Positions 22,211 to 32,473 of a stretch of 64,000 nt of DNA are shown in pieces (the stretch's first letter is position 1; every line of letters begins with the position of its first letter). The DNA comes from Folioceros fuciformis. Taxonomy: Eukaryota > Anthocerotophyta > Anthocerotopsida > Anthocerotales. The translations under genes and the position numbers were made by a program. Under the pieces are notes generated by a model. The model made no database searches. It worked only from the letters and a program-made list of their open reading frames with translations, and had not been told where the DNA came from. The stretch is from NCBI GenBank assembly GCA_049999805.1, contig JBNGIO010005977.1, positions 82,965-146,964 of the forward strand, written 5' to 3'.

Positions 22211-22682
22211 ACACAGAGGGCTAAGAAGACACAGAGGATTAAGAATATACAGGGGACTAAGAAGACACAGAGGACTAAGAAGAGACAGAGGATTAAGAAG
22301 ACACGGGGGACTAAGAAGACACAGGGGACTAAGAAGAGACAGAGGATTAAGAATACACAGGGGACTAAGAAGACACAAGGGACTAAGAAGTGACAGAGGA
22401 CTAAGAAGACACAGGGGACTAAGAAGACACAGGGGACTAAGAAGACACAGAGGACTAAGAAGAGACAGAGGATTAAGAAGACACAGGGCACTAAGAAGAC
22501 ACAGAGGACTAAGAAGAGACAGAGGATTAAGAAGACACAGGGCACTATGTAGACACAGAGGACTAAGAAGAGACAGAGGATTAAGAAGGCACAGGGGACT
22601 AAGAAGACACAAAGGACTAAGAAGAGACAGAGGATTAAGAAGACACAGGGGACTAAGAAGACACAGAGGCATAAGAAGACAC
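22211..22682. repeat. 18-bp minisatellite with 54-bp higher-order pattern
   Basis: About 26 copies of an 18-bp unit such as ACACAGGGGACTAAGAAG, with variants AGACAGAGGATTAAGAAG and ACACAGAGGACTAAGAAG. The variants alternate so that three units form a 54-bp higher-order repeat over much of the array. Because 18 is a multiple of three and the unit lacks stops in most frames, long frames stay open across it on the minus strand (about 206 and 202 codons); these are products of the repeat, not genes. Confidence 0.9.
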
Positions 22683-23312
22683 GGATGTATTGACAATGGG
22701 GTACATCTTTCAAACATGCTGCTCGGGACAAAATTCAGTGCCGGTCCCAGGTGACAATAGCACGAAAAATTACAAAAGACTAGTTTGTGGACGCAGGTGG
22801 GCAAGATGCGTTCTCATTGGATCCGGTATCGTTTCAGTCCATAACTACTCACAACCTAGTGGTAAAGGGAGACCCTCCAAGGAGAAGCCTGCGGTTGGAG
22901 AATTCCGCCGCTCTAGAAATCAGCGACAATCATCAGCGACAACAAAAATGGAACGGCGCAATGCAACTCAAGGTGTGCCCTTAGGGGGGTCAAACAATCA
23001 CACAATCCTCCCTGAACCGACAGAGAACCCGCACCACATACACGCCCATCATCGGCGGCTAGCTCTCTTCCATGGCTCTACAGTAGCAGAACGACAATCT
23101 CCTCTCCCGGTCGTGACTACTTGAGCGAAAAAAATAGGATGGGTCGAAGTGCCTGCAACAGAGGTCGCCAAGCAATGCCTCAAAGGCTTCCCTTCCGGAC
23201 GATCCATGGCTGGGACCCACGCAGGTTGTCACATGGCATCTTCACCCAGCAGGAACTGCCAGCCTCCCACGGCAACATGCACAAATCAGCGTCGGGAACC
23301 AGGACTATCGTC
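22683..23312. other. intergenic; no gene recognised
   Basis: Holds short unrelated frames only. Part of it is probably the 3' untranslated region of the SKIP8-like gene on the minus strand. Confidence 0.4.
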
Positions 23313-24422
23313 TCAGGCCAGCAGGGCAAACTCCGCACCCCCTCCCTCCAGCTGCGGCGAGCTGTGATGGTGCACGATGAACCATTGGCCACCGTGGAAC
23401 TCGAAGCAGTTGGTGGCTAGCAGAGGCTCCCTGGACGAGTTCACAAACTCCTTCACCGTCACCCAGGCCACGTCCCCAACCACCCTCACACGGACGTCCT
23501 GCAGCACGAACTCGTATCTCTGGCTCCAATTGAACACCAGCTGCCAATTCTCCATCACCACACGATACCTGAGAGGCCCCCGCCAGTGCTGTCAGACAAA
23601 ACACACACATTCCATCTACCATGCACCATCCACACGCATCACAATCGATGGTTCATCACATGCCAACACCACAACACAAGACAACGAGTACCCTACTGAC
23701 CCGGACAAAATTTCTCCCCCGGGATGAATGCACTTCACGTAGTCCGCGGGGAGCCAGAGTCGCTTCATGCCCTTGAGAGATTTAGCCTGAAATTTCTTGT
23801 AGAACTCCGAGTTNNNNNNNNNNNNNNNNNNNNNNNNNNNNNNNNNNNNNNNNNNNNNNNNNNNNNNNNNNNNNNNNNNNNNNNNNNNNNNNNNNNNNNN
23901 NNNNNNNNNNNNNCCATTGAAGTCCTGCCGGAAGAGGGCTTTCCAGGCGCTGTCATCATTGGCGGCTCGGCGCATGGCGGAATTCGTCATGGACACGCAG
24001 CACAGGCTCTTGAAGTCCAGGTAGCTGAGCGCGTGGTGCGTGATCTCGGGCACCAGCTGCTCCAGCGTCATGGCCGACGTCACCTTCCCGTTTGCGACCG
24101 CTGGCGCCGCCAACGCCGGCGCCGTGGCCTCCACCGCCTTGACCAACCCGTGGCCCTGGCCCTGGCCCTGGCCCTGGCCCTGGCCCTTGTTCTTGCCCTT
24201 GCCCTTGCGCTCCGCCTTCTTGGCCCCCGCCGTGCAGGACGCCAGGCGCGCACTCCCCCGCAGCAGCAGGCTCAGCAGCAGGGCGCACACGCAGCACAGG
24301 CATGCCGCAAGCACGGCGCACACGGAGCTCCCATCCTGCTGCTGCTGCCCCGCCGCCGCCGCCGCCGCCGCTGCTGCTGCTGCCGCGAAACTCCCTGCCG
24401 CATTCCCGGATCCCGCCACCAT
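23313..24422 (-). CDS. SKIP8: F-box protein SKIP8-like, interrupted by a 100-N gap
   Basis: Two exons on the minus strand: 24422-23701 and 23568-23313 (donor GTCAGT, acceptor CTCTCAG). An in-frame TGA lies upstream of this ATG. SKIP8 proteins are F-box subunits that link substrates to SKP1-cullin ubiquitin ligases. Visible parts: a poly-Ala tract (about residues 13-24), a hydrophobic probable membrane segment (about 33-56), a Gly-Gln dipeptide repeat, the F-box (LEQLVPEITHHALSYLDFKSLC and following, about 117-160), then WLPADYVKCIHPGGEILSGY and a C-terminal NTF2/SnoaL-like part ending FHGGQWFIVHHHSS. The gap 23814-23913 falls between F-box and C-terminal domain. Frame is kept across it if it is truly 100 bases, giving about 325 residues. 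The family match is strong at both ends. Confidence 0.9.
23814..23913. other. assembly gap, 100 N
   Basis: Exactly 100 N inside exon 1 of the SKIP8-like gene. The round number suggests a placeholder, though the reading frame happens to be kept. Confidence 0.99.
24151..24187. repeat. CCCTGG hexanucleotide repeat within SKIP8-like coding sequence
   Basis: About six CCCTGG units on the plus strand, encoding the Gly-Gln repeat on the minus strand. Confidence 0.85.
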
Positions 24423-25429
24423 ACCTGCTGCTGCCGCTGCCGCTCCCGGAGCGCGAGATCGAGCGCTTCACCACCGAGAATGGTAATGGAAATGGGGATG
24501 AACTCCAATTCGTCTCGTCCCAGACCCACGCCGTCCGACTCCCATCTCCTGCTGCACCCGCCAGCCGCAATTTCTTGGCGATCGAAGCAGAAGAGCGCGC
24601 CCGGACGCTCGGACAGGGCGGCGGCCGAACATGCACATCCAGCATAGAAAACATGGACATGGACTGCCAGTCTGGTCCACCTTCTTCTCTCCTCCTCCCT
24701 TCCTCCGGTCCGCGCGGACAGAGAGAGATATAGAGGGATTTTAGGGCATGCGCATTCTATCCTTGCTCCCCTCGCCGGATTGTTTGCCTGGGACTTCTCC
24801 TGCGGAAATTTCGCACCCTCTCCTCCGATCCCACGTTGGTGGATCATGGATTCACGGCTCCTAACTCCGGCAGCCGAGGGAATGCCTCAGTCATGTCTCC
24901 CGGGTGGGGCCCTGCGTCCTGCAAATATCGTCTTGGGACTGCGAGGTGTCAGCTCGGACGGGCTGATCTCAAGGAAGGAATAAACTTCGACGCTTCCGAC
25001 ACGTAAGGAAGCGAGAGCCATGGCAAGAGCACTGCCTTCTACTCCAGGAAGCATGACTTCCTTTCGCCCCACCTGTTAGGCTGCAACACATGAACGTCAG
25101 GTAGACAACATGGAGGAGACTGCGATGAAAGTACGAAGGCAACGTGCGTACAGCCAAGGGAAGTGCTAAGAAAATGTAGTAGACTAGTATTACAAAAGCT
25201 GGGTGCAGGGATGAATAACTCTACAAACCTGTCATAGGTAGCCTCTGTGGCTCATAGTACAACAAGGCAGGCTGTGCTATGCTGTTCATGCCAGCCTTAT
25301 CAACAGCCTACCTTAGCCTGACGTAGAATACATATCAATGTGATAATCTTCTCTAGGGTACAATATTGCTACAGTCTATGTAGTAGTACAGGTGCATTCA
25401 AGCCAACGAAGCAGGCAGAGGCGAGCTCC
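24423..25429. other. promoter/leader of SKIP8-like gene and 3' flank of the MYB gene
   Basis: Only shadow frames are seen. 24690-24740 is rich in GAGAGAGATATAGAG, suggestive of a leader or core promoter. No separate gene is supported. Confidence 0.4.
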
Positions 25430-28117
25430 TCACAGTTGGTGTGGTACCGCTGTGGTCACAGGGCTGCCCTGGAAGCGTTGCAGTAGGTACGAGGAAAGAG
25501 GAGACCGGCAGGGGGTGTCGTAGGAAGCGTCCAGCAGGGGACCTCTGATCTTCTTGTTGGTGAGAGTGTGGGGTCGTCGGCATGGAGACTCTGCCTGCCC
25601 TCCAACGGGTGAGTCCGTTACCGACAACTGGCAGCCTTCCAATGCGCTCAACAGAAATTGCCTCTCCTGCACAAGAGGAAGGGTGAGTTGGACTCATGAG
25701 CATGTCCCAGAAGCTCGGGAACGGCAGCTTTGTGCTTGAACTTACCGTGTCGGAGAATTGTGGACTAGGCATGCCGTTCAATAAGTGCCGAGAGCTTGGG
25801 GTGAGGCTGACTGGAGTTTGAACACTCTGCTGTGAGGTAGTGCGTGGAGGGGACTCAACGGGAACGTCATGCTTTAGTTCTCTTGGGTTATCCTCCATTT
25901 GTTCTGCACCTTAAAAACAAGTCCCACAATTAGAACATGTTGCGCACCCCGATCCTACATCCTGTCAGCAACACCGAAATGTTCTCTTCCTCACTCTAAT
26001 ACGTACCTCTTGACTCCAGTGGACCGGAAGCTCCATCTGATTCTTGCTTGACAGCCAAGTCGTCTTCTGCGTTTCCAAAGCTCGATAGCGATTCTTCGTT
26101 CACTCCAAAATCGGCTGCCCCGCCAATGCAGTCGCATGCAGCATCTTGCTGCCCATCCACACTTGGCGGCTGGTCCCAAGCGCTTTCGAAGGAAATCACT
26201 CTTGGGTGCGCACATGAGTGAGGGGACACACAGAAAAGCCCGCTGCTTTCGGGCCTGTCAGTAACTGTCAACGTCCTTCAGGCAAGGACAAAACAGCCAA
26301 AGTCAGTTACATTTCTTACCCACGAGCACGAGCTGCAAGCAATGTTCAGAAGCAGGAAATCCGTATTTCAACGACACAGGCGCCCTTAAGTGGACCTTAC
26401 CTTTGCTGGAGGTGAGGACTGAAAGTTTCCGTGTTCTCTCTTTGCTCATGCATTGGCCCGTCGGCAGCTCTATCAGAGAAGGAGGTCAGAAAGTAATTGA
26501 GACCGCTTGAAGAAACCGGTGTTTCCAATTTGGCCACGGCCAGCCATTCCATTTCCTGCTATCAGCGAATCAAAGTGTGAGGCTGCCATGCGGAGGTGAG
26601 ACAGAGACTATCCAACAGGAACATTGTAAAAGCGAGCATGCGCCTCCACGAACGGGCTTGATGGTACCTTCCAAGATTCAGTCATTACCGAAGAACCGGC
26701 TCTGGAGTCATGATGGCCGTCGAAGTACAGGCCTACGTTCCTGGATTCTTCAGCTAGGCTTCCCCCTGCAGGAATCAGAGATACGCAGAGTCAGCAACGC
26801 CGCACACACAAGAGGAGGTAACACACGAGACTTAATGGCAAGCATGAGCAACTAACCACGATTCAGAGCACAGCCGCTGACTCCATCTTCTGATATAGGA
26901 CTAGCAAATGCTCCATTGAGAAACCCTCTCCAGTTTTGTTGAAGAACTGAGTCTGGTGTCAACGCCTGAACAAGGCCATCGCTCCTGATCATTTCAAAGC
27001 AAATTTCGATTTTAGTTACAACCCTGTAGCAGATAGCTGTTAAGTTGCTTTTGTGTCACATTGCTGCGCAGAAAGCCAAAAACAGACCTTGCCCTTTTGC
27101 TGGTAGAGTAGTTAGGGGTGTTGCTGTCACTGAAGTGGTCACTTCCTCTTCTCTTGTGCACGGGCTTGTTGGGCTCAGAACCCATATCCCCACTGCTTTC
27201 AGTTTGGGAGCATTCCGCTTCCCTTGCATGCTTCCTGACAAGTGACGTGAACCGATTCTTCACCGCATTGTCTGTCCTGGTACATTTACAAGGCGGGAGC
27301 ACAAATCAGTGAGAATCAGGCACAATCTTTGCACGAGGACTCAAAAAATGCGCCCAAATTTTGTACGAGTCAGTCCATCCTTGTGAGTTGGTGTGGAAAT
27401 GAACCTGCCGGGAAGAACTTTGGCTATTTCCGTCCAGCGATTGCCATGCTTCTGATGAGCCTGATGAATAAGGGTCAGTGAGCATACCCTTGATACTGTA
27501 CGTTCAGGAGCAAACCAAGACCAAGAATCAAGAAAAATGCGAACCTCAAACAGGACACGATCCTCCTCCAGAGTCCAGCCACCCTTTTTGCTGGGAACAT
27601 TCAAACAGAGTTGCCATCTGACATGGAAACCCCGAATAAGAACAAAGGAGCCACCACAGATGGCTCTAATGCATAAACAGAAGCAAAGCGAGAAATATGG
27701 TACCTTCGTCTACACTGCCTGCCGGTCTTGTTTCCCAGGTGTGACGCAATCATTGGCCACCTGGAGAGACATTAAATCAAGATGTATCACACGACCTACG
27801 ACCTGCAACACTCAAAGACGCAAGTGGACGAAACTATCAATACTCACTTGTCTGTCCCAAGGAGTCGAACTTGATCCCTCAGAATTCTGTCTTCCTGAGA
27901 ACAACAGGAGGAAAAGTTAAACCCAACCAACACAAAGAGAGCTGTACCGCACGAAACCAGTTTGCAAGATAACGCAATGCTCATAAGCTAGAAGGAGTTG
28001 GGTAAGCAGCGTATAAGCACCAACCTTGTCTGTCCATATCACGAAATGACGATCACCAGACAAGGACTTCTCGTCGTGGTAATCTGGAGACACATGGTCA
28101 GCAAGCCGGACTCCCAT
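25430..28117 (-). CDS. FOUR LIPS/MYB88-type R2R3-MYB transcription factor, 12 exons
   Basis: Minus-strand exons: 28117-28025, 27894-27848, 27760-27704, 27617-27545, 27460-27405, 27276-27088, 26984-26857, 26765-26668, 26555-26401, 26200-26007, 25909-25746, 25666-25430; frames join to 496 residues. Arabidopsis FLP/MYB88 bind DNA and repress cell-cycle genes, limiting divisions in the stomatal lineage. R2 reads FVIWTDKEDRILRDQVRLLG...KWPMIASHLGNKTGRQCRRRW; R3 reads [43 protein letters not shown] (broken here by splice joins). This atypical R2/R3 pair and the later EMEWLA...PVSSSGLNYFL segment are typical of FLP/MYB88 and unlike ordinary R2R3-MYBs. The C-terminal half is Ser/Pro/Thr-rich. Its start faces the prohibitin gene about 1.4 kb away. 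Confidence 0.9.
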
Positions 28118-29500
28118 GACGTCTTCCACAAGGTCTGGGACAGCACCCAAGATCAGTAGCAAAGTCACAGTACCATTGCAATCCACAAAACCACGACCAA
28201 TCCTTGAAACGAATTTCCGACAGTCACTCACCTCTACGAGTCTCGCTCGAACAAGCCCACCCTCCTACTCCTCTCCCCGTTTTCCCGCACCCACTCTTCT
28301 ACTTCCTATCTTTCACCAGCCTGGTCGTGCAGAACCTTTTTCTTCCTAAAATGCCTGTAAAAACGGGACAGTTTGAAACTTTCGATGGTGCAAGACACAC
28401 GCCGTCTCCCCAATCCCATTGTAAACCTGCGCCGCTGTCATCCTGAATTTGAAACGCAACTACTCTCCATGGATTTTAAATTCCCGCCACAGCCCTCACC
28501 AACCCGCCCCGCCCCTGGCCGCCGCCAAACAGCAGCAGTGTCACAGCATTCCCACCCGCACAAGCAGAATTCACAACCTATCTCACGCCGCTCTCCGTCC
28601 TCACCAGACCTAAGGCTCAAGCGAAGTCCACGACCGGAATCCCTCCAACATTTCCGCAATCCCACACACTCGACAGCCAGCTCCCTCCCACAAGAAGCCC
28701 CAGCGCAGCCAGAATCTGGCGCAGAAGAGGGTGCAGGTGCAGTGGGGCGCGCTGCGTGAGCTGACGAAGGCGCAAGGAGCCTGCTCCAATGCTCGAAATT
28801 GGAGCAGCAGAGGAGTGCGGCAACAGGGACGCAGGCAAACCGGGACGCCAGGCCCTGAAAGAAGGAATTGGAAAGAGCCCGTCGGGGGATGTCGGGACAG
28901 GAATGGGGCAGAGGAGCCCAGCCCTTCCCAGCCGTGTTCGGGCGGGGACCAGAGACCTTCAAAGGCAAAGAAGGAGAAAAAGCGAGGGAGAGCCTTCCTT
29001 ACCGCCCAAGTTTGAACTGCAAACTGCGCCTTGGCTGCCTCTGGGTATTGTACATGTAGCCATGTAGCCATACAGCTCATTTTTGTAATCAATAATAGAC
29101 CCTGCTCTTACCTACCTCCTTGGTACAACTTGTGCATTGCAATTCCCAGCTAGCGACCTACATCTGCATCTGCCCGTTTGTGCTTTTCAAAATCCCGCTT
29201 CTTTACTTGCAAAATCTGGTTATGTGGTTTGAGACGTTTACGTCTAGCACTCACACTTACGAATGACGGCTTCGGGTAGAGGCCCCATCCCCTCCCCCTG
29301 TGTATAGGGAAACTGCCCCTTAAAAAACTTTTAACGAATGTGGGACAGGCTTGCGAGAAACTCCTTCGGCGGTTTGCTGTGACGACTTGGGAAGCTTGGG
29401 ACGGGGTTTAGGGTTTTTGCTTTAGGTTTAGCATTTGCTTCCTGCCAGTTCACGAGAACAGGAAAGCTTGGGAGCGTGAGCAGCAGCTTGAATTCCTACA
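28118..29500. other. shared upstream region of MYB (-) and prohibitin (+) genes
   Basis: A 1.4-kb head-to-head interval. Minus-strand frames at 28438-29092 lack recognisable domains and I do not call them. It probably holds both promoters and 5' leaders. Confidence 0.45.
29407..29416 (-). promoter_or_regulatory. telo-box-like motif upstream of prohibitin
   Basis: TTTAGGGTTT, the reverse of AAACCCTAAA, about 85 bp before the prohibitin ATG. Telo-boxes are common in plant promoters and leaders of genes active in dividing cells. Sequence match only. Confidence 0.4.
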
Positions 29501-30678
29501 ATGAACATCAACATGCGTAATGTGAAGCTGCCATCGGGAGGGCCAGCTGCGACGCTGGCCAAGCTTGCCGTGGTGGGAGGACTGGGAGTGTATGGAGCGT
29601 TCAACAGTCTCTACAACGTCGAGGGAGGGCACCGGGCTATCGTCTTCAATCGAATTGTTGGGATCAAGGACAAGGTGTATCCGGAGGGTACGCATTTCAT
29701 GGTCCCTTGGTTTGACAGACCTGTTATCTATGATGTGCGAGCGAGGCCACACATGGTGGAGAGCACATCTGGCAGCAAGGATCTGCAAATGGTAATCTAC
29801 AGGATACTCCCATTGCCTGTCTTCGCTTCGTGTGTGACATGGTCTAGGGTTTACGGTGACTTCGTTTGATGGATTCGCATTGTTCTGGACAGGTGAGGAT
29901 CTCTCTTCGTGTATTGACAAGACCTATGGCGGATATGCTGCCTACTATTTACCGAACACTTGGCCAAGACTACGCTGAGCGAGTTCTGCCGTCGATTGTT
30001 CAAGAGACTCTCAAGGCTGTTGTTGCGCAGTATAATGCTAGTCAGCTCATCACTCAACGTGAGGTATGTTTGATAGTCACCGAGCATGTGATGTGAGTTC
30101 TGGTTGTTGGTGTTTGGCGTGACACGGCGGAACCGTCTCTGGCAGGTTGTGAGCAGGGAAATTCGTCGAATACTGCATGAGCGGGCTGCAAATTTCCATA
30201 TAGCCCTGGATGATGTATCGATCACCAACCTCACGTTCGGTAGGGAGTTCACAGCAGCAATTGAGGCAAAGCAAGTTGCTGCGCAGGAAGCTGAGCGGGC
30301 CAAGTTTGTGGTGGAGAAGGCCGAACAGGACAAGCGAAGTGCGATAATTCGAGCCCAGGTGTGTGGATACATACGGCTCATGGCTGCTGTCCGGAACTTT
30401 CGCGTTTATTTGAAACCGAATTGCTGAGATTAGGTTTCGGTTATGACGCTGCTTTGTGGCAGGGAGAGGCAAAAAGTGCGCAGCTTATTGGCGAAGCCAT
30501 CTCAAACAACCCTGCCTTCATCACTCTCAGGAAGATTGAAGCCAGCCGAGAAATTGCCAACACCATCTCCACATCCACGAATAAGGTGTTTTTGAATGCC
30601 GATTCTCTGCTTCTCAACATTCAGGAGGTGGGCAACGACGACGGTGGTCAGCTGATGTCCAACAAAATGAAGAAGTAA
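29501..30678 (+). CDS. PHB: mitochondrial prohibitin, type II (PHB2-like)
   Basis: Exons 29501-29791, 29893-30063, 30146-30358 and 30463-30678 join to 296 residues, the usual length. Prohibitins form ring complexes in the mitochondrial inner membrane that scaffold proteins and regulate m-AAA proteases and respiratory-complex stability. The N-terminus has a short hydrophobic anchor (about residues 20-38, [13 protein letters not shown]), then [49 protein letters not shown] and the [14 protein letters not shown] segment. A coiled coil ([24 protein letters not shown], broken by no stop) precedes the C-terminus with [19 protein letters not shown]. These features match type II plant prohibitins. 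All introns are GT-AG and short (about 80-105 bp). Looks fully functional. Confidence 0.95.
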
Positions 30679-31405
30679 CTTGTCGTCGAACACACTTCAT
30701 TCGGCATCATTTCTTTTCTGGGCCACGTTGCAGACCCAAAGAGTGCAAGATTGCATTTCGAGTCCCATTGTGTTAGCAGTTTTGGGAAAACTACAAGTCT
30801 CCAGTAGCATCAGGTAATTAGCTGTTTTGTCCAGACCGATTTATTTCGTGACACCCACCTTTCTCCGTAGAATCTCTTCTCTTCAGGTTTTGCTACAAAC
30901 CTGGCCCCCGACATTGCTTTTCTTGGTTCTTTACCGCAGTATTGCCCACGCAGGATCCTGAAAATCTGTATAACCTCCACAGAGTTGGTACCTTGGACTT
31001 ACACCGTCGGGACTAGTTCATTTGATGAGACATTGCATGTGTCTTCAAAATAACCATTGAGCCCTGATGCAGATGCTTGAGGCAGTCTACAATTTCTACT
31101 CAAAACAACGTCCCGGCTCTCGCATCCAGCGCTCCAATCTGAGAAATTCCCATAGCGTTCGTTGGCTTGCCGGCGACAATGAGTTCCTGCAACACTCCCC
31201 TGTTGTTCCTCGGGGGTGTCCGCGACAATTATTTCCTCAAAGTTGGCCACACAGGACTCTGACACTTAGTCAAGGGTCAATTTCCGATCGATGCAATACC
31301 ATACGGGTTGGCCACCACTGAGATCCTCTCTTCAGGAAAGCGTTTACGCACCTCCTGTCTTACTTGAAACAATACATGCGCCGTGACTACTATACGCAAG
31401 GCGGA
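30679..31405. other. 3' flanks of prohibitin (+) and FMC1-like (-) genes
   Basis: Contains only short unrelated frames; no additional gene is supported. Confidence 0.4.
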
Positions 31406-31810
31406 CTACGGAATGCCTTCTTCTGATTCGAGCTGAGGCATCGACAGTCCCACTCTGCCTGCCGTGTCTATCAAGCGGGTCTGCTGCTCGTTTGTTCTGT
31501 CGATGTCAATGTTGTAGGAACGCAACAAATCCTGCAGCATCCAATGAACCTCCCTTTGATCATCTTGTCCTCAAGGAGCCCTTACCACAAGTAGAAGTTG
31601 TCTACTTACTTTGTGATGGTGCACGCTGGTGATGAGGGTTGTGTAATCCTGCGCAAGAGACACCTTTTGCTTGATCACGGAAACATCCGTGAGACCTGCA
31701 TTCTTCCGAAATTCCGCAACCACGAATTCCCTGAAATGAAGGTTTTTCTCATCACACCGCACATGAACGTGCACCGCTCTGAGGAGGTTCCTCAGCACTG
31801 CCCTGGCCAT
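31406..31810 (-). CDS. FMC1-like LYR-family protein, probable ATP synthase assembly factor
   Basis: Two minus-strand exons, 31810-31610 and 31531-31406 (donor GTAAGT, acceptor GCTGCAG), encode 108 residues; human FMC1 has 113. FMC1 is needed for assembly of the mitochondrial F1 ATPase in yeast and belongs to the Complex1_LYR superfamily. The start chosen (MARAVLRNLL) puts the LYR-like helix at the N-terminus, as in the family; an in-frame ATG at 31888 would add 26 residues that do not resemble it. Key features are a helix with LRNLLRAV, the FVVAEFRKN segment, a long second helix ending VHHHKDLLRSYN, and the terminal TAGRVGLSMP, which matches the conserved A-x-x-V-G-L-x-x-P ending of FMC1. Identification is by pattern from memory. 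A different LYR protein is the main alternative. Confidence 0.75.
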
Positions 31811-32473
31811 GCCGGGCCACTCGAATGTGATGTTTCTCTCCCGCTTGCCTACCACACGCAGCAGATGCGTCCCTGATTCCGCACCCAACCCTAACGGATG
31901 AGGGTCAGTCTTAACGGAACACTAGGAAAGACTAAGGAATCAAACTCTGCGTTCGACTGAAGGTCTGGCGGTTGTGGCAGGTTTCTGGTGGTGAGAGTCT
32001 AGGGTTCCATCAGCCAGTAGTCCATTACACGAACATTTCTCGTGCTCTGGTGAAACTTCTGGCTGGTAAGTATATGATTCATGTCCTCGAAGGATTGGCA
32101 TACTTGATAGACGTGGCTACGTCGTCAGGCTCATTCCCTTTGCCTTCATTTTATCTTGCTGCCGTGTAGCTCTGCTCTTCATTGGCCCACATATCTGAAG
32201 AGATGACTGGATATCCTGGCACATCAGCACAGGGATAGCATAGATCGATGGGCACAAGTTGACAAGGTTGCTGAGTCTGACCGTAAGATCTAGCAGTATC
32301 TGCACGTGGTTGGAAGGAGCCGTACGTGATTTGCATTTCTCAAGTCCACGATGCCCAACTGGCGGAATTGCGACGAGTGTGTTTGGTATGAAAGGTGCAA
32401 GTTGTGGTCACATCGTTGCCTGAAATGATCCTGGAAGATCCACGAGCCATAGAGTGGTACCTTGGGAACAAGA
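31811..32473. other. upstream regions of FMC1-like (-) and MAPK15-like (+) genes
   Basis: About 660 bp head to head. No further coding exon is evident. The MAPK15 frame starts at the ATG at 32474. Confidence 0.4.

Noticed and set aside
22111-22804. Long minus-strand reading frames (about 200 codons each) rich in Leu/Val/Phe/Cys
   Set aside because: They are produced by the 18-bp minisatellite, which stays open because its unit is a multiple of three. No domain or flanking gene structure.
23724-24847. Long overlapping frames on both strands opposite SKIP8
   Set aside because: GC-rich repeat tracts keep several frames open; only the minus-strand frame joined to 23568-23313 matches SKIP8.
27341-27604. 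MYB-like frame read as one continuous protein
   Set aside because: It reads through introns; the MYB repeat is only correct when 27545 and 27460 are joined by splicing.
28438-29092. Minus-strand frames of 160-176 codons upstream of the MYB gene
   Set aside because: No recognisable domain; they overlap each other in different frames and lie in the expected promoter/leader region.
29501-30678. Bacterial or organellar origin for the prohibitin and FtsH-like genes
   Set aside because: Both are interrupted by spliceosomal introns and match plant nuclear families.
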